Shown one piece after another: positions 31,915 to 42,799 of a stretch of DNA of 64,000 nt. Under the pieces are notes generated by a model. It was given only the letters and a program-made list of their open reading frames with translations. It did no database searches and was not told the origin of the DNA. The DNA is from Helianthus annuus (taxonomy: Eukaryota > Streptophyta > Magnoliopsida > Asterales > Asteraceae), in contig NC_035433.2 in assembly GCF_002127325.2 (NCBI RefSeq), positions 123,534,088 through 123,598,087 of the forward strand, given 5' to 3'. The first letter of the stretch is position 1. Each line of letters starts with the position of its first letter. The position numbers and the translations under genes are program-made.

Positions 31915-34900
31915 TGTGACAACCCTCACCAAACCAGCTATCCGTACGAATTAATTAGTATTTAATTACTGCTCAATTACTGTGCTTGCTTACAATGGTA
32001 AATAAACTTCTACATGATTTCTGAAATATATATAACCATGTCTCATACTCTATTTGCTGTTACTCTATTATTTACATACAGAACTTTAGTGACAACCTTG
32101 ATGCACAAAAGCACAGTAGCACAATGAACGGATAACCCATTTAACACGCTGATATAGCCAGCACCAGGCGGACACTGCCTCTAAGGCCTGTATGAGCCAG
32201 AGATAGTTTACTACACCCATAGAGAGTGTAGGGAAGTGAGGATTGTAGAACTGCGTCACTAGGTGATAATTACAGTGACCGGATGTGCTAAAACGTACTT
32301 TAAGTACAAAATTCAGCACTTTAAATAAAAATTCAGCATTAAGCTAACTAATAAAGTGCCAAAACATGAGAAAAAATATTACTACTCACTTTCCAAAGTG
32401 TCGGGAATTCTTCGTGTCACTAAAAATAATAATAACGACACTTTAAAGCTTTGTTAAGTACTTTAACGGATCACTATCCAACCGAACAACCGGACTATAC
32501 CCGGAACATAAAAATATTGCCATTAACATTGTTTTTCTTTTTCTGAGCCAGTTAGGGCCCCCGAATACCCTAACACCCGTTACAACTTACTACACACTAG
32601 AAATGGTTAACCTCCTAACTTATCTAACTATAACCTAACTATTAGTTGGAAACCAACCATAAGCCTCCCCCCCAACCGAATTCGGTCACCATATGGTGAC
32701 ACATTGTCCTTTATTTGATTATAATAATCTTGTATGTTTAATATCTAGCAAGCATAGTAACCCTTGGGTAATTAAGTTGAGATTTGTCTATAAGTATCTA
32801 ACATAACCCATCATTCCTTCACAACACACATCAAAACACCACACTACTCTCTCCCTCCTCTCTCACTTTCGGCCGAGAGCCACCCCACACCCATCCATCA
32901 TTTGCGATTTCGTTTAAGCCTTTCCATACATCTACAAGGGTTAAGTATTGCGTATAAGGAAGCTCGGTGCACTCGGATTGTGAAGGACCTCGCTACATTG
33001 CTTTTATCCACTTGATTTCCGACTAGTTTCTTCCCTAGCCTCGAGCTAGTAGTAAGTGACTCTAAACGCCTTCTTGATCTATTCTAAAGTGGTTAAAATG
33101 AACTTTGTCGGTTAAAAATCGTGAACATACAAGATTACATATGAAAAGTTTACAAAAGTGATAAATATGTTGGATAAAAGCTATGAAGTTGTGTAAAACT
33201 TGTAAGACTTGTTTTGTTGTGATTATTTAGTGTCGATCTATGTTAGTAGTAGCTCGGATCATCATCTAACCCGGATTAGTCATGTTCATGAAACATGACT
33301 TAGAGTATGTTAAAGTATGAAAGGGGTTAAATGATGAACACTACTACATATCAAGCATGAACTTGTGTAAAAACAATTTTTCTTATGAAATAGTGTTCTA
33401 AACTAGTAGATCTACGGATCTACAAGTGGTATTTTCAAAGGACCAAGCGTCAAAAGAAATCATATTTTCTAAACCGGGTTTTACATGAACAATAGTGATT
33501 TTTGTAAACACACAAATGTGTAGACACTTGTGTAACACAAGGTTTTAACAAAAGAACTATTTTTGTAAATGTTGACAAGAAGTTGTAAAGATGTAACTTC
33601 TTTAAAAACGAGACTTTTAAGAAACCGAATTGATTTATACAAAGATCCACTAAAAATAATGGAAGATTTCTACACATTTTAGATAAACCACAAGTTCATG
33701 TATTTTTGCGATTTATATCTAGTTTGACTAGTTTAACGTTGAAATATTGATTGTTAATGTTGGGAACATTATTGATTTGAATTTTAAAAGAAAATGATAC
33801 GCTTGAAAGCGTGGCCACCTCCAGTTACAGGGGAAACTCTGGCGAAATTTTTCTAAAAACCTAACACTTTGAAATATTTTCATCACAAGTGTTATAAATA
33901 TATTTTTAACTTGTTTTCAAAAATGTAAATTTCGCCACGAATTTATTTACAACAATTCTAAGTGTCGGAGGTGGGATTTTCACAAAATAAAACGTGATAA
34001 ATATATATTTAGAGTATATATTTTTCATAACAACACTTGTGAAATTTTTATGATTATTTTGTGAACTACGTAAATATTATTTTTAGGGTAAAAATAATAT
34101 TACCAAATATTAACGATTCCAAAATAATACGAACGCCTTCACAATAAATATTAAGTTACAACGGTATAATTATTACCACCCGATCTTTAAATGTAACTTA
34201 CGCATTTTCGGAAAAATACTAATGAACGCGTATATTGACAAGAGTATTATTTTGGGGAAAAATTATAAGGAGTAAAATATAATATTTTTGGGAAAAATAT
34301 TTATATTTTGGAAGTAAGGTATTTTTGATTAATGAAATAAAATATATTTTATTAAGTGAGACTTAATAATACATTACAAACGCACATGTATTAAAACCCC
34401 CATCCTTGGGAAGGAACGTATTTACCAAATATTTGCAAAGAGTAATTACGAAATAGTTGTCTAACTATTTCCCAAAGACATTAAACCTTAAGCTAAGACA
34501 CGGCCGTCCGTCTAATAAAGTTAGTACGTGTAGGTCGTCGCACAGCAGATTGATCAGGAGATTTACTTGATAGAGACGCACCACTGTGAGTTCATGTCCC
34601 CCTTTTCTCTTAACTGTTTTCAGTTTTCTAAACTGCGGGGGTGAAATACATGTTACTATGATTACAAGCACTTTTTACATGGTATGGTTAGCGTAAGGAG
34701 GGTTATTATTTAGATCATGTGAGTGGGTAGGCGCAACTTGAGGCCATTAATCCTCATTGTAGGACCGAGGGACAGTAGCGCCGTAGGGATGGCAAAAAAA
34801 CCCGAGCCCGACGGGTATACCCGAAACCCGACACAAATGGGACGGGTATACCCGATACCCGACGGGTATTGGGCCGGGTATGGGATTAATTTTAAAAATT

Positions 34901-36095
34901 TTCGCGGGTATGGGTCGGGTATGGGATTAGGTGATACCCGACCCGATTACCCGAAATCACATACCCGTTTACCCGAAATATATACCCGATCATATACCCG
35001 ATTTTTTTTTTAATTTATACTTTTATTTCCATTAACCCTTGTTTATTAGTGATTTTTTAGTATGTTCATAATGTGAAAAAATAATTTTACTTTTAGTATA
35101 TGCATTTGATAATAGTATTTATATTTTGTATGCTGTGAAGTATATGCATGTGAGTGTATAAGTATTATAAACTTATTATTAATTTATGATAAAACTTATA
35201 TGTATGTAATGTACATTTTTAATTTATAATAGTTGTTATATAAATAAAATAATATAATAACCACAATGGTAAAAAATGTACTTAGAAATCCGAACGTATA
35301 TCTTTTAATAAACTAATGGGTAAACCCGATACCCGTGGGTATACCCGATACCCAACGGGTAATTACCCGACAAATACCCGACGGGTATTGGGTCGGGTAT
35401 GGGACACGATTTTATAACCGGGTACGGGTATGGGATTACCAATACCCGACCCGAACCCGACCCATTGCCATCCCTAAGTAGCGGTAGATCTATCTGGGTG
35501 TAGCGAGCCCAGCCCCAGGCCCAGCGTAACGGACCTCGGGGTGACTTTGTACCCAACGCCAAATATGCTAGGTTTGAGTCTTCCTACTTGCACTTCACAC
35601 ATATCAATGGCCTTGCAAACCATTGGTGATCTCTTTTCCTTATTTGTTACATACCAGGATTTTATACTTACAAAGGTTTTACTTACTCACTACACATGAA
35701 CTTGCTCAACAATTTTTGTTGATTTTTCCAACTTACATGTATTTCAGGTAATTAAGGATCTGGCATGGTATGATACGTTTTTCACGCTGCATAAGAGAAA
35801 TAAGGTCATCCAAGTTTAGGGGTCGTGGCTCTTGCCTGGACGAGCCACAGTTCTTAAACTACGTCTGCTTTATGTTTGTGGTTATAAATTCTGAACAATG
35901 TTTTTATGTTATTAGGTTGTAATCTCCGTTGCATGTGTCAGCACTTTAAAACAATGTTGTGGTACTTTTATTTTGAAACTTAAATCAATGGATGATCTGC
36001 ATGGTTTTATTTTCATATAGCTTTGTTATGATTAAGCTATGGTATTAAGAAGTCACACCAAATTAACCACGTTTCCGCAAAGCCAGGGTGTGACA
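31915..36095 (+). repeat. 3' LTR of the outer element, with hAT MITE inside
   Basis: Same ends as the 5' LTR. Without the insertion at 34781-35476 and its duplicated target it is about 3478 bp. Differences to the 5' LTR are few and scattered. Confidence 0.92.
34781..35476. mobile_element. hAT-type MITE in the 3' LTR
   Basis: The ends TAGGGATGGCAA (from 34784) and TTGCCATCCCTA (to 35476) are perfect inverted repeats. AGTAGCG is present on both sides (34774-34780 and 35477-35483), while the 5' LTR has it once. Three extra bases CCG precede the left end. Subterminal regions are rich in GACGGGTATACCCG and variants, forming further inverted repeats. No transposase. The TIR type and 7-8 bp TSD fit hAT. 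Confidence 0.85.
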
Positions 36096-36391
36096 CATTG
36101 CCTATGTTCCGTTAACTTTTTTTTTTCCAACAGAAAAATAAAAATAAAACAAATAGATGATTTTTTTTACTTTCTTTGAAATCTACTAAAGGGTTATGAG
36201 ACTCTAGATATAAAATGATATTTTAAGGTGAAATAATTAATTTTTATAAATTAATTAATAAAATACAAATATATAAAATAAGAGAAGCGTGAAAAAAATT
36301 ATTGTGTCACAATATTATATTATGACACGTGACATAACTAAATACTTTTGTATCATGTGTGTATATATATTGTATAACTTTTAATATAAAA

Positions 36392-37081
36392 TCTAATCTA
36401 ACTTATAATAAAAGACTACAAATAATGCCACGTGGCATTATCTCCTTCAATCTAATAAATTTTATTTATATTTGTTTAATAAATTTCTTTTAATATTAAT
36501 TAATAACCAATATATAAATATTTCTTATTTTTATCCTTATCTTTATCTTTATCTAAAATTAATAAATAAGTTTAATTTTGCAATTTAGACCCTTTGTCTT
36601 TTTACTTTTAACCCAAAATTTTTCATCTTTTACAATTTAATACCAACTTTTTTTTATTTTCAATTTTGGTCCACCATACTTTTCATCTTTTCCAAGTTTT
36701 TCGTTTCGTTCTAAATTTTGTGAGTTAACGCACCGCAATGTGCGTGTGGGGTTCAACATTTTTACATATATTTTTCCCGTTTGACTGGCCTGTCGCGTCA
36801 CATCTATTTTTCTGCGTTTGGCAAGTTCGTCCAACACGCGAGTCCTGGATGAACTTAGTTATTTTTTTCTATGTTTTACGTTTCGGCTTAATTTCTCAAC
36901 TACGAGCGTGCATGATTCAAAGATTTTACGTCTGCTTTTCGTTCGGTGTTATTTTTCCCCGTTTTTATTTATTTTGTTTTTACGAGCTTTTCCTGTGTTG
37001 GTGATCGCTGACAATGGTATAGTATTACTACTACTTAACACACTTTATGACAGTCGCTGCAACGCAGGGGCTTAATACTAG
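36392..37081 (+). mobile_element. Small Helitron, 690 bp, with exact empty site in copy 2
   Basis: Starts TCTAATCTAACTTAT and ends AATACTAG, inserted between A and T (flanks ATATAAAA and TGTATTA). Copy 2 reads ATATAAAA|TGTATTA at 40481-40495, i.e. the unoccupied target without duplication. The 3' end shares CGCTGCAACGC with the Helitron at 9216, so they may be one family. A strong hairpin ACGCAC-CGCAAT-GTGCGT sits inside at 36729-36746 but lacks CTAG after it. No coding sequence was recognised. Confidence 0.85.
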
Positions 37082-37178
37082 TGTATTATAAAAAAGCAAA
37101 ACATCGGTTACATGCAAAAGAATGTATTGGGTGTGTGTATATTTATATTTCATTTGGTACTCGTAACCTTTGTATTTT

Positions 37179-37233
37179 TAATAATAATAATAATAATAGT
37201 AATAATAGTAATAATAATAATAATAATAATAAT
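37179..37233 (+). repeat. (AAT)n microsatellite
   Basis: About 17 AAT units with AGT interruptions. Copy 2 has related (AAT)n tracts at about 40536-40556. Confidence 0.9.
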
Positions 37234-37321
37234 TGCAACTTCCTAAAAATATTACCTTCGCAATCATTTTTGAGAATATTTTACCATAATACTCTTTTTT
37301 AACGGCTAAAAGTTACACTTA

Positions 37322-37648
37322 GACCGTCTGGTATACTCTAACACCCATAGGTATTAATCCTACTTGGCATCCGTTAACACTTGTCATACTAACGCTTGTC
37401 ATACCGCTCCTGGAGAGTGTTATGGGGCATTAAAAATTTCACGTATTAAGATGTTAACTAGGAGAGAGAGTGAGGGAATCAAGTATAGGAACATTTGCAC
37501 ACACACAACATGCTATATATATGTATTTTAATTAATTTAAGGGCGTTATGGGGGTTAAACCAATTCCTTGAGGTGAAGTGAAAGAGGGTCAAGTGGATAA
37601 CGTAGCGCCTACGTGTAGTTAAGGGGCGTGAAAGAATACCCCATGGCC
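37322..37648. mobile_element. Tourist-like (PIF/Harbinger) MITE, 327 bp
   Basis: Ends GACCGTCTGGTATAC and, reversed, GGCCATGGGGTATTC are diverged inverted repeats. TTA flanks both (37319-37321 and 37649-37651). The right TIR is nearly the TIR of the Harbinger element at 1323-3167 (GGCCGTGGGGTATGG), so that family could have mobilised it. Confidence 0.7.
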
Positions 37649-37869
37649 TTATCCATGACCTTCTCCTATTTAATGCGATATAAGTATGATGTTAATTAGT
37701 TATTACATTTACCATTTTGGATTGATTTTAGTTATTTATGAACATTAAATTAAATTAATGCACATTATTTTGGATTGATTTTAACTATTTATGAACATAA
37801 AATTAAATTAATACACCTTGCTACATATTATAAAATGTTACATTTCGACCGTTGGACCCAACGACCGTC

Positions 37870-37878
37870 TATAAATAG
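37870..37878 (+). promoter_or_regulatory. TATA box of the second arabinogalactan-peptide gene
   Basis: TATAAATAG about 120 bp before the ATG at 37998, in the same context as in copy 1. The leader contains a CACAATTCT insertion relative to copy 1. Confidence 0.75.
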
Positions 37879-37997
37879 TCACCATCTCATATACATTTGC
37901 ATCAAACCAATTTCTCTTCACATTTCTTCATTCAATCACTCACATTCTCACTTTCACTCTCACAATTCTCTCCAGCAAATTTCCAACATCTAAAAAA

Positions 37998-38204
37998 ATG
38001 GCCTCATTTGGTGCACTCAAAGTCGCAATTGTCGCGCTATTTGTTCTAGCCATCTCCTCCACCACTGTTGTTGCTAGAGAATACGTCGAGTTTTCACCCG
38101 CGCCTGCTCCCATGGAGGCCGGATCTGCGGTTTCAATGACTCTTTCGATGGTGTTTGTTGCCGCTTCGATATTGATTTCAGTTGCCGGTATCATGTTCCA
38201 TTAG
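37998..38204 (+). CDS. Arabinogalactan (AG) peptide, copy 2
   Basis: A 68-aa precursor with the same layout as copy 1: signal peptide (about 1-26), short mature peptide with SPAPAPMEAGS, and a hydrophobic GPI-type C-terminal signal ending GIMFH. Compared with copy 1 it has one Ala-Pro pair fewer (six bases, so still in frame), two substitutions in the signal peptide (V/A and V/F) and G/A near the C-terminus. Conservation of the frame after duplication suggests both copies are functional. TATA box, leader and 3'UTR are also conserved. Predicted role: cell-surface proteoglycan. Confidence 0.85.
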   Translation: MASFGALKVAIVALFVLAISSTTVVAREYVEFSPAPAPMEAGSAVSMTLSMVFVAASILISVAGIMFH

Positions 38205-38562
38205 AGATGGTGAAGTGTTGAGAGTTGAGAGTGATGATTTGGTTTTGTGGTTGATTGTGGTGTTCTCTTTAATTCTTTTTGTCTTTTGGCCCTAATATCT
38301 AATCAGGGTTTATTATTTTATTTTATGCTGTTGCTACTATTGAATTTATTATGAATCATATTTATTTTCCATTGTGTTTGACCCTTTTTTTATTGAATTT
38401 GTGTTATAATCTTATAATAACAGTAATAGGCTAAAAATTAACAAATTCCATTATATATTTTTATTATTAGCTTCAAACGATGAAGTCCTTGAAGGAAAAA
38501 AAAAGACAAAAACAAAATGATATAATTTACAACTGCTTAAAAGTTGATATTCATATCTTGTT

Positions 38563-39632
38563 TTTTTCTTTTTTTTTTTTTTTTTTTTTTTGAGAAACGA
38601 GAACTTCATTAACACACCGAACCCGAAAACCGGGACGGCAAAAAACAAACAAAAAAAACTTACATATTAACAAATTTACACCAATCCCCCCCAAACACAA
38701 GAACCCTTCTTTGCCCTATGTTTATACCAAAAATAACTAGCCGATCTAACTTCACTAAAAATATCTTCAACTCCGCTTCTCTTCCCACTGAATCTAAGAT
38801 CATTTCTTGCCTTCCATAAAAACCAACAGGAAACGATAATGATACCTTTTAACGCCTCTTTCTCCGACGCCCTCCTATGCTCATGTTCGTGAATGGCAAG
38901 CAAATCTCGGATAGAAAAAACAAAGAAATTCCTAACCCGACACGACAGGGTAATCCTTTCCCATAACCCTAAAGCCAGCGGACAAGCCGTGAAAATGTGC
39001 TCAACCGAATCCGAGCCGGAACCACAACAGTTACACATATCATCATCGAGCATCACACCCCTCCTAACCAAAGCATCCACTGTCGGAATCCTATCCATCT
39101 CCGCACGCCACACTAGGATGTTACATTTGAGAGGGACCCATTTACACCAATCAAAAACATAGTGATTACTGTAATCATTTATCGAATCGATGGACTTCTT
39201 AACAGTCGCAACTGAGAAAACTTCCGAAACATTACCGACCCACTCCCACTTATCCGGCCTGTTAGACAGACTAACAGCACGAAGGGCTGCAGAAAGGATA
39301 TCCCATTCAAATCTTTCGGTTGCGGACACCGGGTCATTTTTCCACAGCCATAAACCTTCCCCTTCAAGTCTATCACGAACACTACATGACTTTACAACCT
39401 CAAGATGAAAGAGGGCTGGAAACTTGAATTTCAAAGGAACTTCAAATAACCAAGGATCCAACCAAAACAGAATGCTATCCCCACTGCCCACCACTCCTGT
39501 AAAAAGGTTACTAATCGCTAAACCATCCAACATGGGGCGATTGAGAGTAGACACAATGCTCCTCCAAAAATAAGTTAGAAGACTTTCGAGAACGGAACGA
39601 ATCAGCGTCAACCTCCCACCAAAGAAAAGACG
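38563..39632 (-). mobile_element. 5'-truncated L1-type LINE, minus strand, 17-bp TSD
   Basis: Flanked by GATATTCATATCTTGTT at 38546-38562 and 39633-39649; copy 1 lacks the insert. The T-tract at 38563-38591 is the poly(A) tail on the minus strand. It contains only the end of the LINE ORF2. Copy 1 shows only part of this target (AAAAGTTGATAT at about 8900-8911), so the local sequences have diverged. Confidence 0.9.
38676..39632 (-). pseudogene. LINE ORF2 C-terminal fragment with zf-RVT domain
   Basis: The minus-strand frame is open from the 5' truncation point through the formal ATG at 39611 to the stop at 38676. It starts in the post-polymerase segment (GGRLTLIRSVLESLLTYF) and then passes directly to WRSIVSTLNRPMLDGLA, which normally lies about a hundred residues further on. 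So the fragment also has an in-frame internal deletion. The C-terminal zf-RVT domain is clear (FDWCKWVPLKCNILVWRAEM; CNCCGSGSDSVEHIF). No polymerase core, so non-functional on its own. The frame otherwise has no stop. Confidence 0.85.
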
Positions 39633-40689
39633 ATATTCATATCTTGTTAATTTTTGGAATCTTTAAGGTATAATTTACCTTATTTATTTAGAAAACATTT
39701 TAAATCAAAATTAATTTAATTTTTCTTGATTTTTGAAGTGTCCCCGTGATATTAATGAAATATTGTGTTAATTGGATGGAATCTTTAAGGTATAATTTAC
39801 CTCATTTAATTAGAAACCTGTTAAATCATAATTTATATAATTTTTCTTGATTCTTAAAGTGTCCCCGTGATATTAATGAAATATTGTGTTATTGAAAGCG
39901 TATTTTTTTACACACAAATGGGAAAATGAATATGGTGATTTAATCTAACTATAAATTATTATTTTTTCTTTTCATAGAAGAGCTAGTTAAAATGTGACAT
40001 TTTATACTGAACTAGTTAAAATGTGACAAAAGTATTTAATTTTTAATCAATTTACAATCGATATGTATATTTTAACATAATAAACTATACAAAAACTTAT
40101 TGTAAAATATAAATAGATAGGTTTGTATTTACACCAACTTTAGCTTGAAAACGTGGTTGCCTAGCCTGACTCGGTGTGTTGTCAGTTTTAATTGTTTTTT
40201 AGCGGGGATGGTCCAAAAAACCGACTTCAAGACAATCTGATCTCATTGCCTATGTTCAGTTAACTTTTTTTTTCCCAACAGAAAAAAATAAAACAAATAC
40301 ATGAAATTTTTTACTTTCTTTGAAATCTACTAAAGGTTATGAGACTCTAGATATAAAATGATATTTTAAGGTGAAATAATTAATTTTTATAAATTAATTA
40401 ACAAAATACAAATAGGTGAAATAAGAGAAGCCGTGAAAAAAATTCTTGTGTCACAACACGTGTGTATTGTGTAACTTTTAATATAAAATGTATTATATAT
40501 TTCATTTGGTACTCGTAACCTTTGTATTTTTTTTAATAATAATAATAATAATAATAATTACATAAGTTAGAGTTACTTACTGATATGAACACAAACAAAA
40601 TAAACTAAAAACAAAAATAAATAAATAAATAAAACACAAACAATAAACCCCCACCCTCACCACCCAATAATAATTATTATATTATTTTA

Positions 40690-40709
40690 ATAATAATAAT
40701 AATAATAAC

Positions 40710-40752
<43 letters not shown>
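40690..40752 (+). repeat. (TAA)n microsatellite
   Basis: About 20 TAA units with one interruption, immediately before the LINE ORF1 insertion. A shorter (AAT)n tract lies at 40536-40556. Confidence 0.9.
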
Positions 40753-40754
<2 letters not shown>

Positions 40755-40788
40755 TACATAAGTCATATTTATCATAACAACTTCCTAA

Positions 40789-41888
40789 ATGGCAGGGGCA
40801 TGGGTGGTGCAATATGTGGGAGGGAGGTTCATCATGGTATCGTTTAACAGTGACGAAGAGGTAGATCGGTTCTCTTTACTGGCGAAGGAGAAGTGTGATA
40901 GGTTCCATTACGTGGAAAAGTGGGTTGTTCAGGGGTGGTGCAATATGTGGGAGGGAGGTTCATCATGGTATCGTTTAACAGTGGAGAAGAGGTAGATCGG
41001 TTCTCTTTACTGGCGAAGGAGAAGTGTGATAGGTTCCATTCTGTGGAAAAGTGGGTTGGTCAAACATTACCGTTTGAGAGGCTGGCTTGGTTAAGGGTGC
41101 AAGGCATCCCTCTTCATCTCCTGGACAACGCGGTTATCAATAAAATTGGGGAAAGGTTCGAGAAAGTGATGCAGGGTGGGCAACACGACATTTGGGATTC
41201 AAATTTATCTTATGATTACGTAGGGGTTTTGGTTTCGGAAGGTAAGAGAATTCAAGAAGAAGTGATAGTTCAATGGAAGGGTCGTAGATACACAGTCTGG
41301 GTGGAGGAGCAAATCGATGACTGGGAACCGGAATTCCTGGGTAAAGATAGGGGAGTGGGTGCAGCTCTGATGACCAACAGCCAGTCACAGTCGTCGGAAC
41401 CCGAAGATCAGGGTAACCGGGATCAATCACAACCGTCCGGAAATCTGACCGGTGATTGTCCGTCAAGGGTTTTGGAAAGACCGCAATTATCGTATGTAAT
41501 TATGGAAGGGGCAGTGAATGATCAATCAGAGAATTTGGGGAAGTTTGAAGTTACCAAGAATATGGGAGATATAATAGAGGCCGATAAAGAAACTTTCGTG
41601 AATTATGGGGAGGTATTTTTGGGAGGGAATTATTTGGAAAGAGAGAGGGGATCCCCGTAAGGAACAATAGGAATATACCTAAAAAAGGTTGTACGGTTCG
41701 GATGGGCCCTACGCAGGCCAAAATGGTCTCAGTGGATGTTAGGCCCAGCTCTAGGAAGAGACCAAGATTGGATGTGGACCCAAATGGCTTAGATCCCTTT
41801 GGGCTTAATGCCCCTTTGGGCCTTAACCGATGTCAACAGATGGAGTTCGAGATGTATAGAGAATTAGGTAACGTGGAGGGGAATGGCA
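40789..41888 (+). pseudogene. LINE ORF1 (gag-like, DUF4283 type), disrupted
   Basis: The frame from 40920 to 41660 encodes a protein with PFERLAWLRVQGIPLHLLD, the conserved segment of plant L1 ORF1/DUF4283 proteins that bind the element RNA. A 131-bp segment is tandemly duplicated (from about 40802 and 40933), and 131 is not a multiple of three, so the first copy is out of frame with the rest. The frame stops at 41660; a continuation in another frame runs to about 41888 where a reversed LTR fragment cuts in. No zinc knuckle or ORF2 follows. Confidence 0.75.
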
Positions 41889-42799
41889 AGTGTCACGGCC
41901 CCCGCGCCCGGTTTGACCCGGTCCAAGAGCCGCGGGACAGAAACCTGTGGTACAGCGGAAGTCTAGCAGGATCGTTTAAACTTGAAAATGCCCGAGTATT
42001 ATTTATTTCATAATTCAGAATAAACCCCGTAATTTACAGTAGAGGAATTTCATAGGAATTCCCTTATTTTACAAAACATGTTTATTTATTTATTTATTTA
42101 TTTGAGCCACTACTTCAAGCCTAGGAGTGCTCCATAGCACTTGTTCTTGATTCACAGTAGGTCACCTGAAACATGTTTTAAAAATATTTTGTCAGCGGGA
42201 AATACTGAGTGAATCATTCATTTTGATAAAATGACACATAATTATAAATTACAGCATAAGAGCGATTACAATGGCATTTATCTTATTTTTATCTGGCCTT
42301 GCCACCCGTGTGACGATGGTCATACCACTATTGGGTCCAGTCACCCAAGTAGTGACGTTTGCCACTGTTAGGATTTATTAGCCTAACCGTGAGAAATTAG
42401 TAATGTGCACAATACCCCACTAGCCAGTGATTAAGACAACCACGACTTAATCCCTGTAATTATAACATTTTGAAAATAATTTGAGGTATTGAAAAACAGT
42501 TGATAAAAAGAGAATGACTCACATTGCAAGTTTATACGGGTAGGGTTTAGCCTACTGATAAGCCGAATAACCTAGTTTAAACAACAATGCACACGAACCA
42601 GGTTAGTAACTAATACAACATTTACGATAACTCACGAGATACAACCTTCACAACGAATGACAAAGTGCCATACTAAACATCCATCGAATTAACGACGAAT
42701 GACAAAGTATAACCCTAATGCGGGCAGCACTTAAACATCCATTGGATAGTTTCAATCGATCGGATATTTAATCGTAGGAGCGATCGAGTTAATACCCGG
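41889..42799 (-). repeat. Reversed LTR fragment related to the nested gypsy element
   Basis: On the minus strand it ends GGGGGCCGTGACA like the nested LTR and shares many blocks with it (AACTCGATCGCT, GTTAATTCGATGGATGTTTA, CTCGTGAGTTATCGTA), though clearly diverged. It lacks roughly the first 430 bp of that LTR: at 42799 it is cut by the next LTR. A diverged member of the same family. Confidence 0.8.

Larger units (their letters stand above)
12801..36095 (+). mobile_element. Large Ty3/gypsy LTR retrotransposon (outer element), TSD CATTG
   Basis: Two LTRs beginning TGTGACAACC and ending GGGTGTGACA (12801-16279 and 31915-36095) are flanked by CATTG (12796-12800 and 36096-36100). Copy 2 of the duplication shows the unoccupied CATTG at about 40247-40256. 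A tRNA-iMet-type primer-binding site and a polypurine tract are present. The internal region has remnants of gag with zinc knuckle, protease, RT and integrase in gypsy order, all full of stops and frameshifts. A second gypsy element is nested at 20871-29868 and a hAT MITE in the 3' LTR. LTRs of about 3.48 kb are long for the family. Confidence 0.92.
36096..37252 (+). repeat. Tandem duplication copy 1, right part
   Basis: From CATTGCCTATGTTCCGTTAAC the sequence aligns with copy 2 from about 40247 to 40790, including GAAATCTACTAAAGG and TTTCATTTGGTACTCGTAACC, up to the shared CAACTTCCTAAA (about 37237-37248). It is interrupted by the Helitron at 36392-37081. Confidence 0.82.
37845..40790 (+). 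repeat. Tandem duplication copy 2
   Basis: Aligns with copy 1 from the region before the TATA box (TTTCGACCGTTGGACCC) through the AG-peptide gene to CAACTTCCTAAA at about 40778-40789. It lacks the Helitrons, the LTR element and the GAACATAAACGAAC repeat. It has its own LINE (38563-39632). Confidence 0.85.

Noticed and set aside
37081..37302. 73-codon frame with an Asn tract
   Set aside because: The tract is the (AAT)n microsatellite read in one frame.
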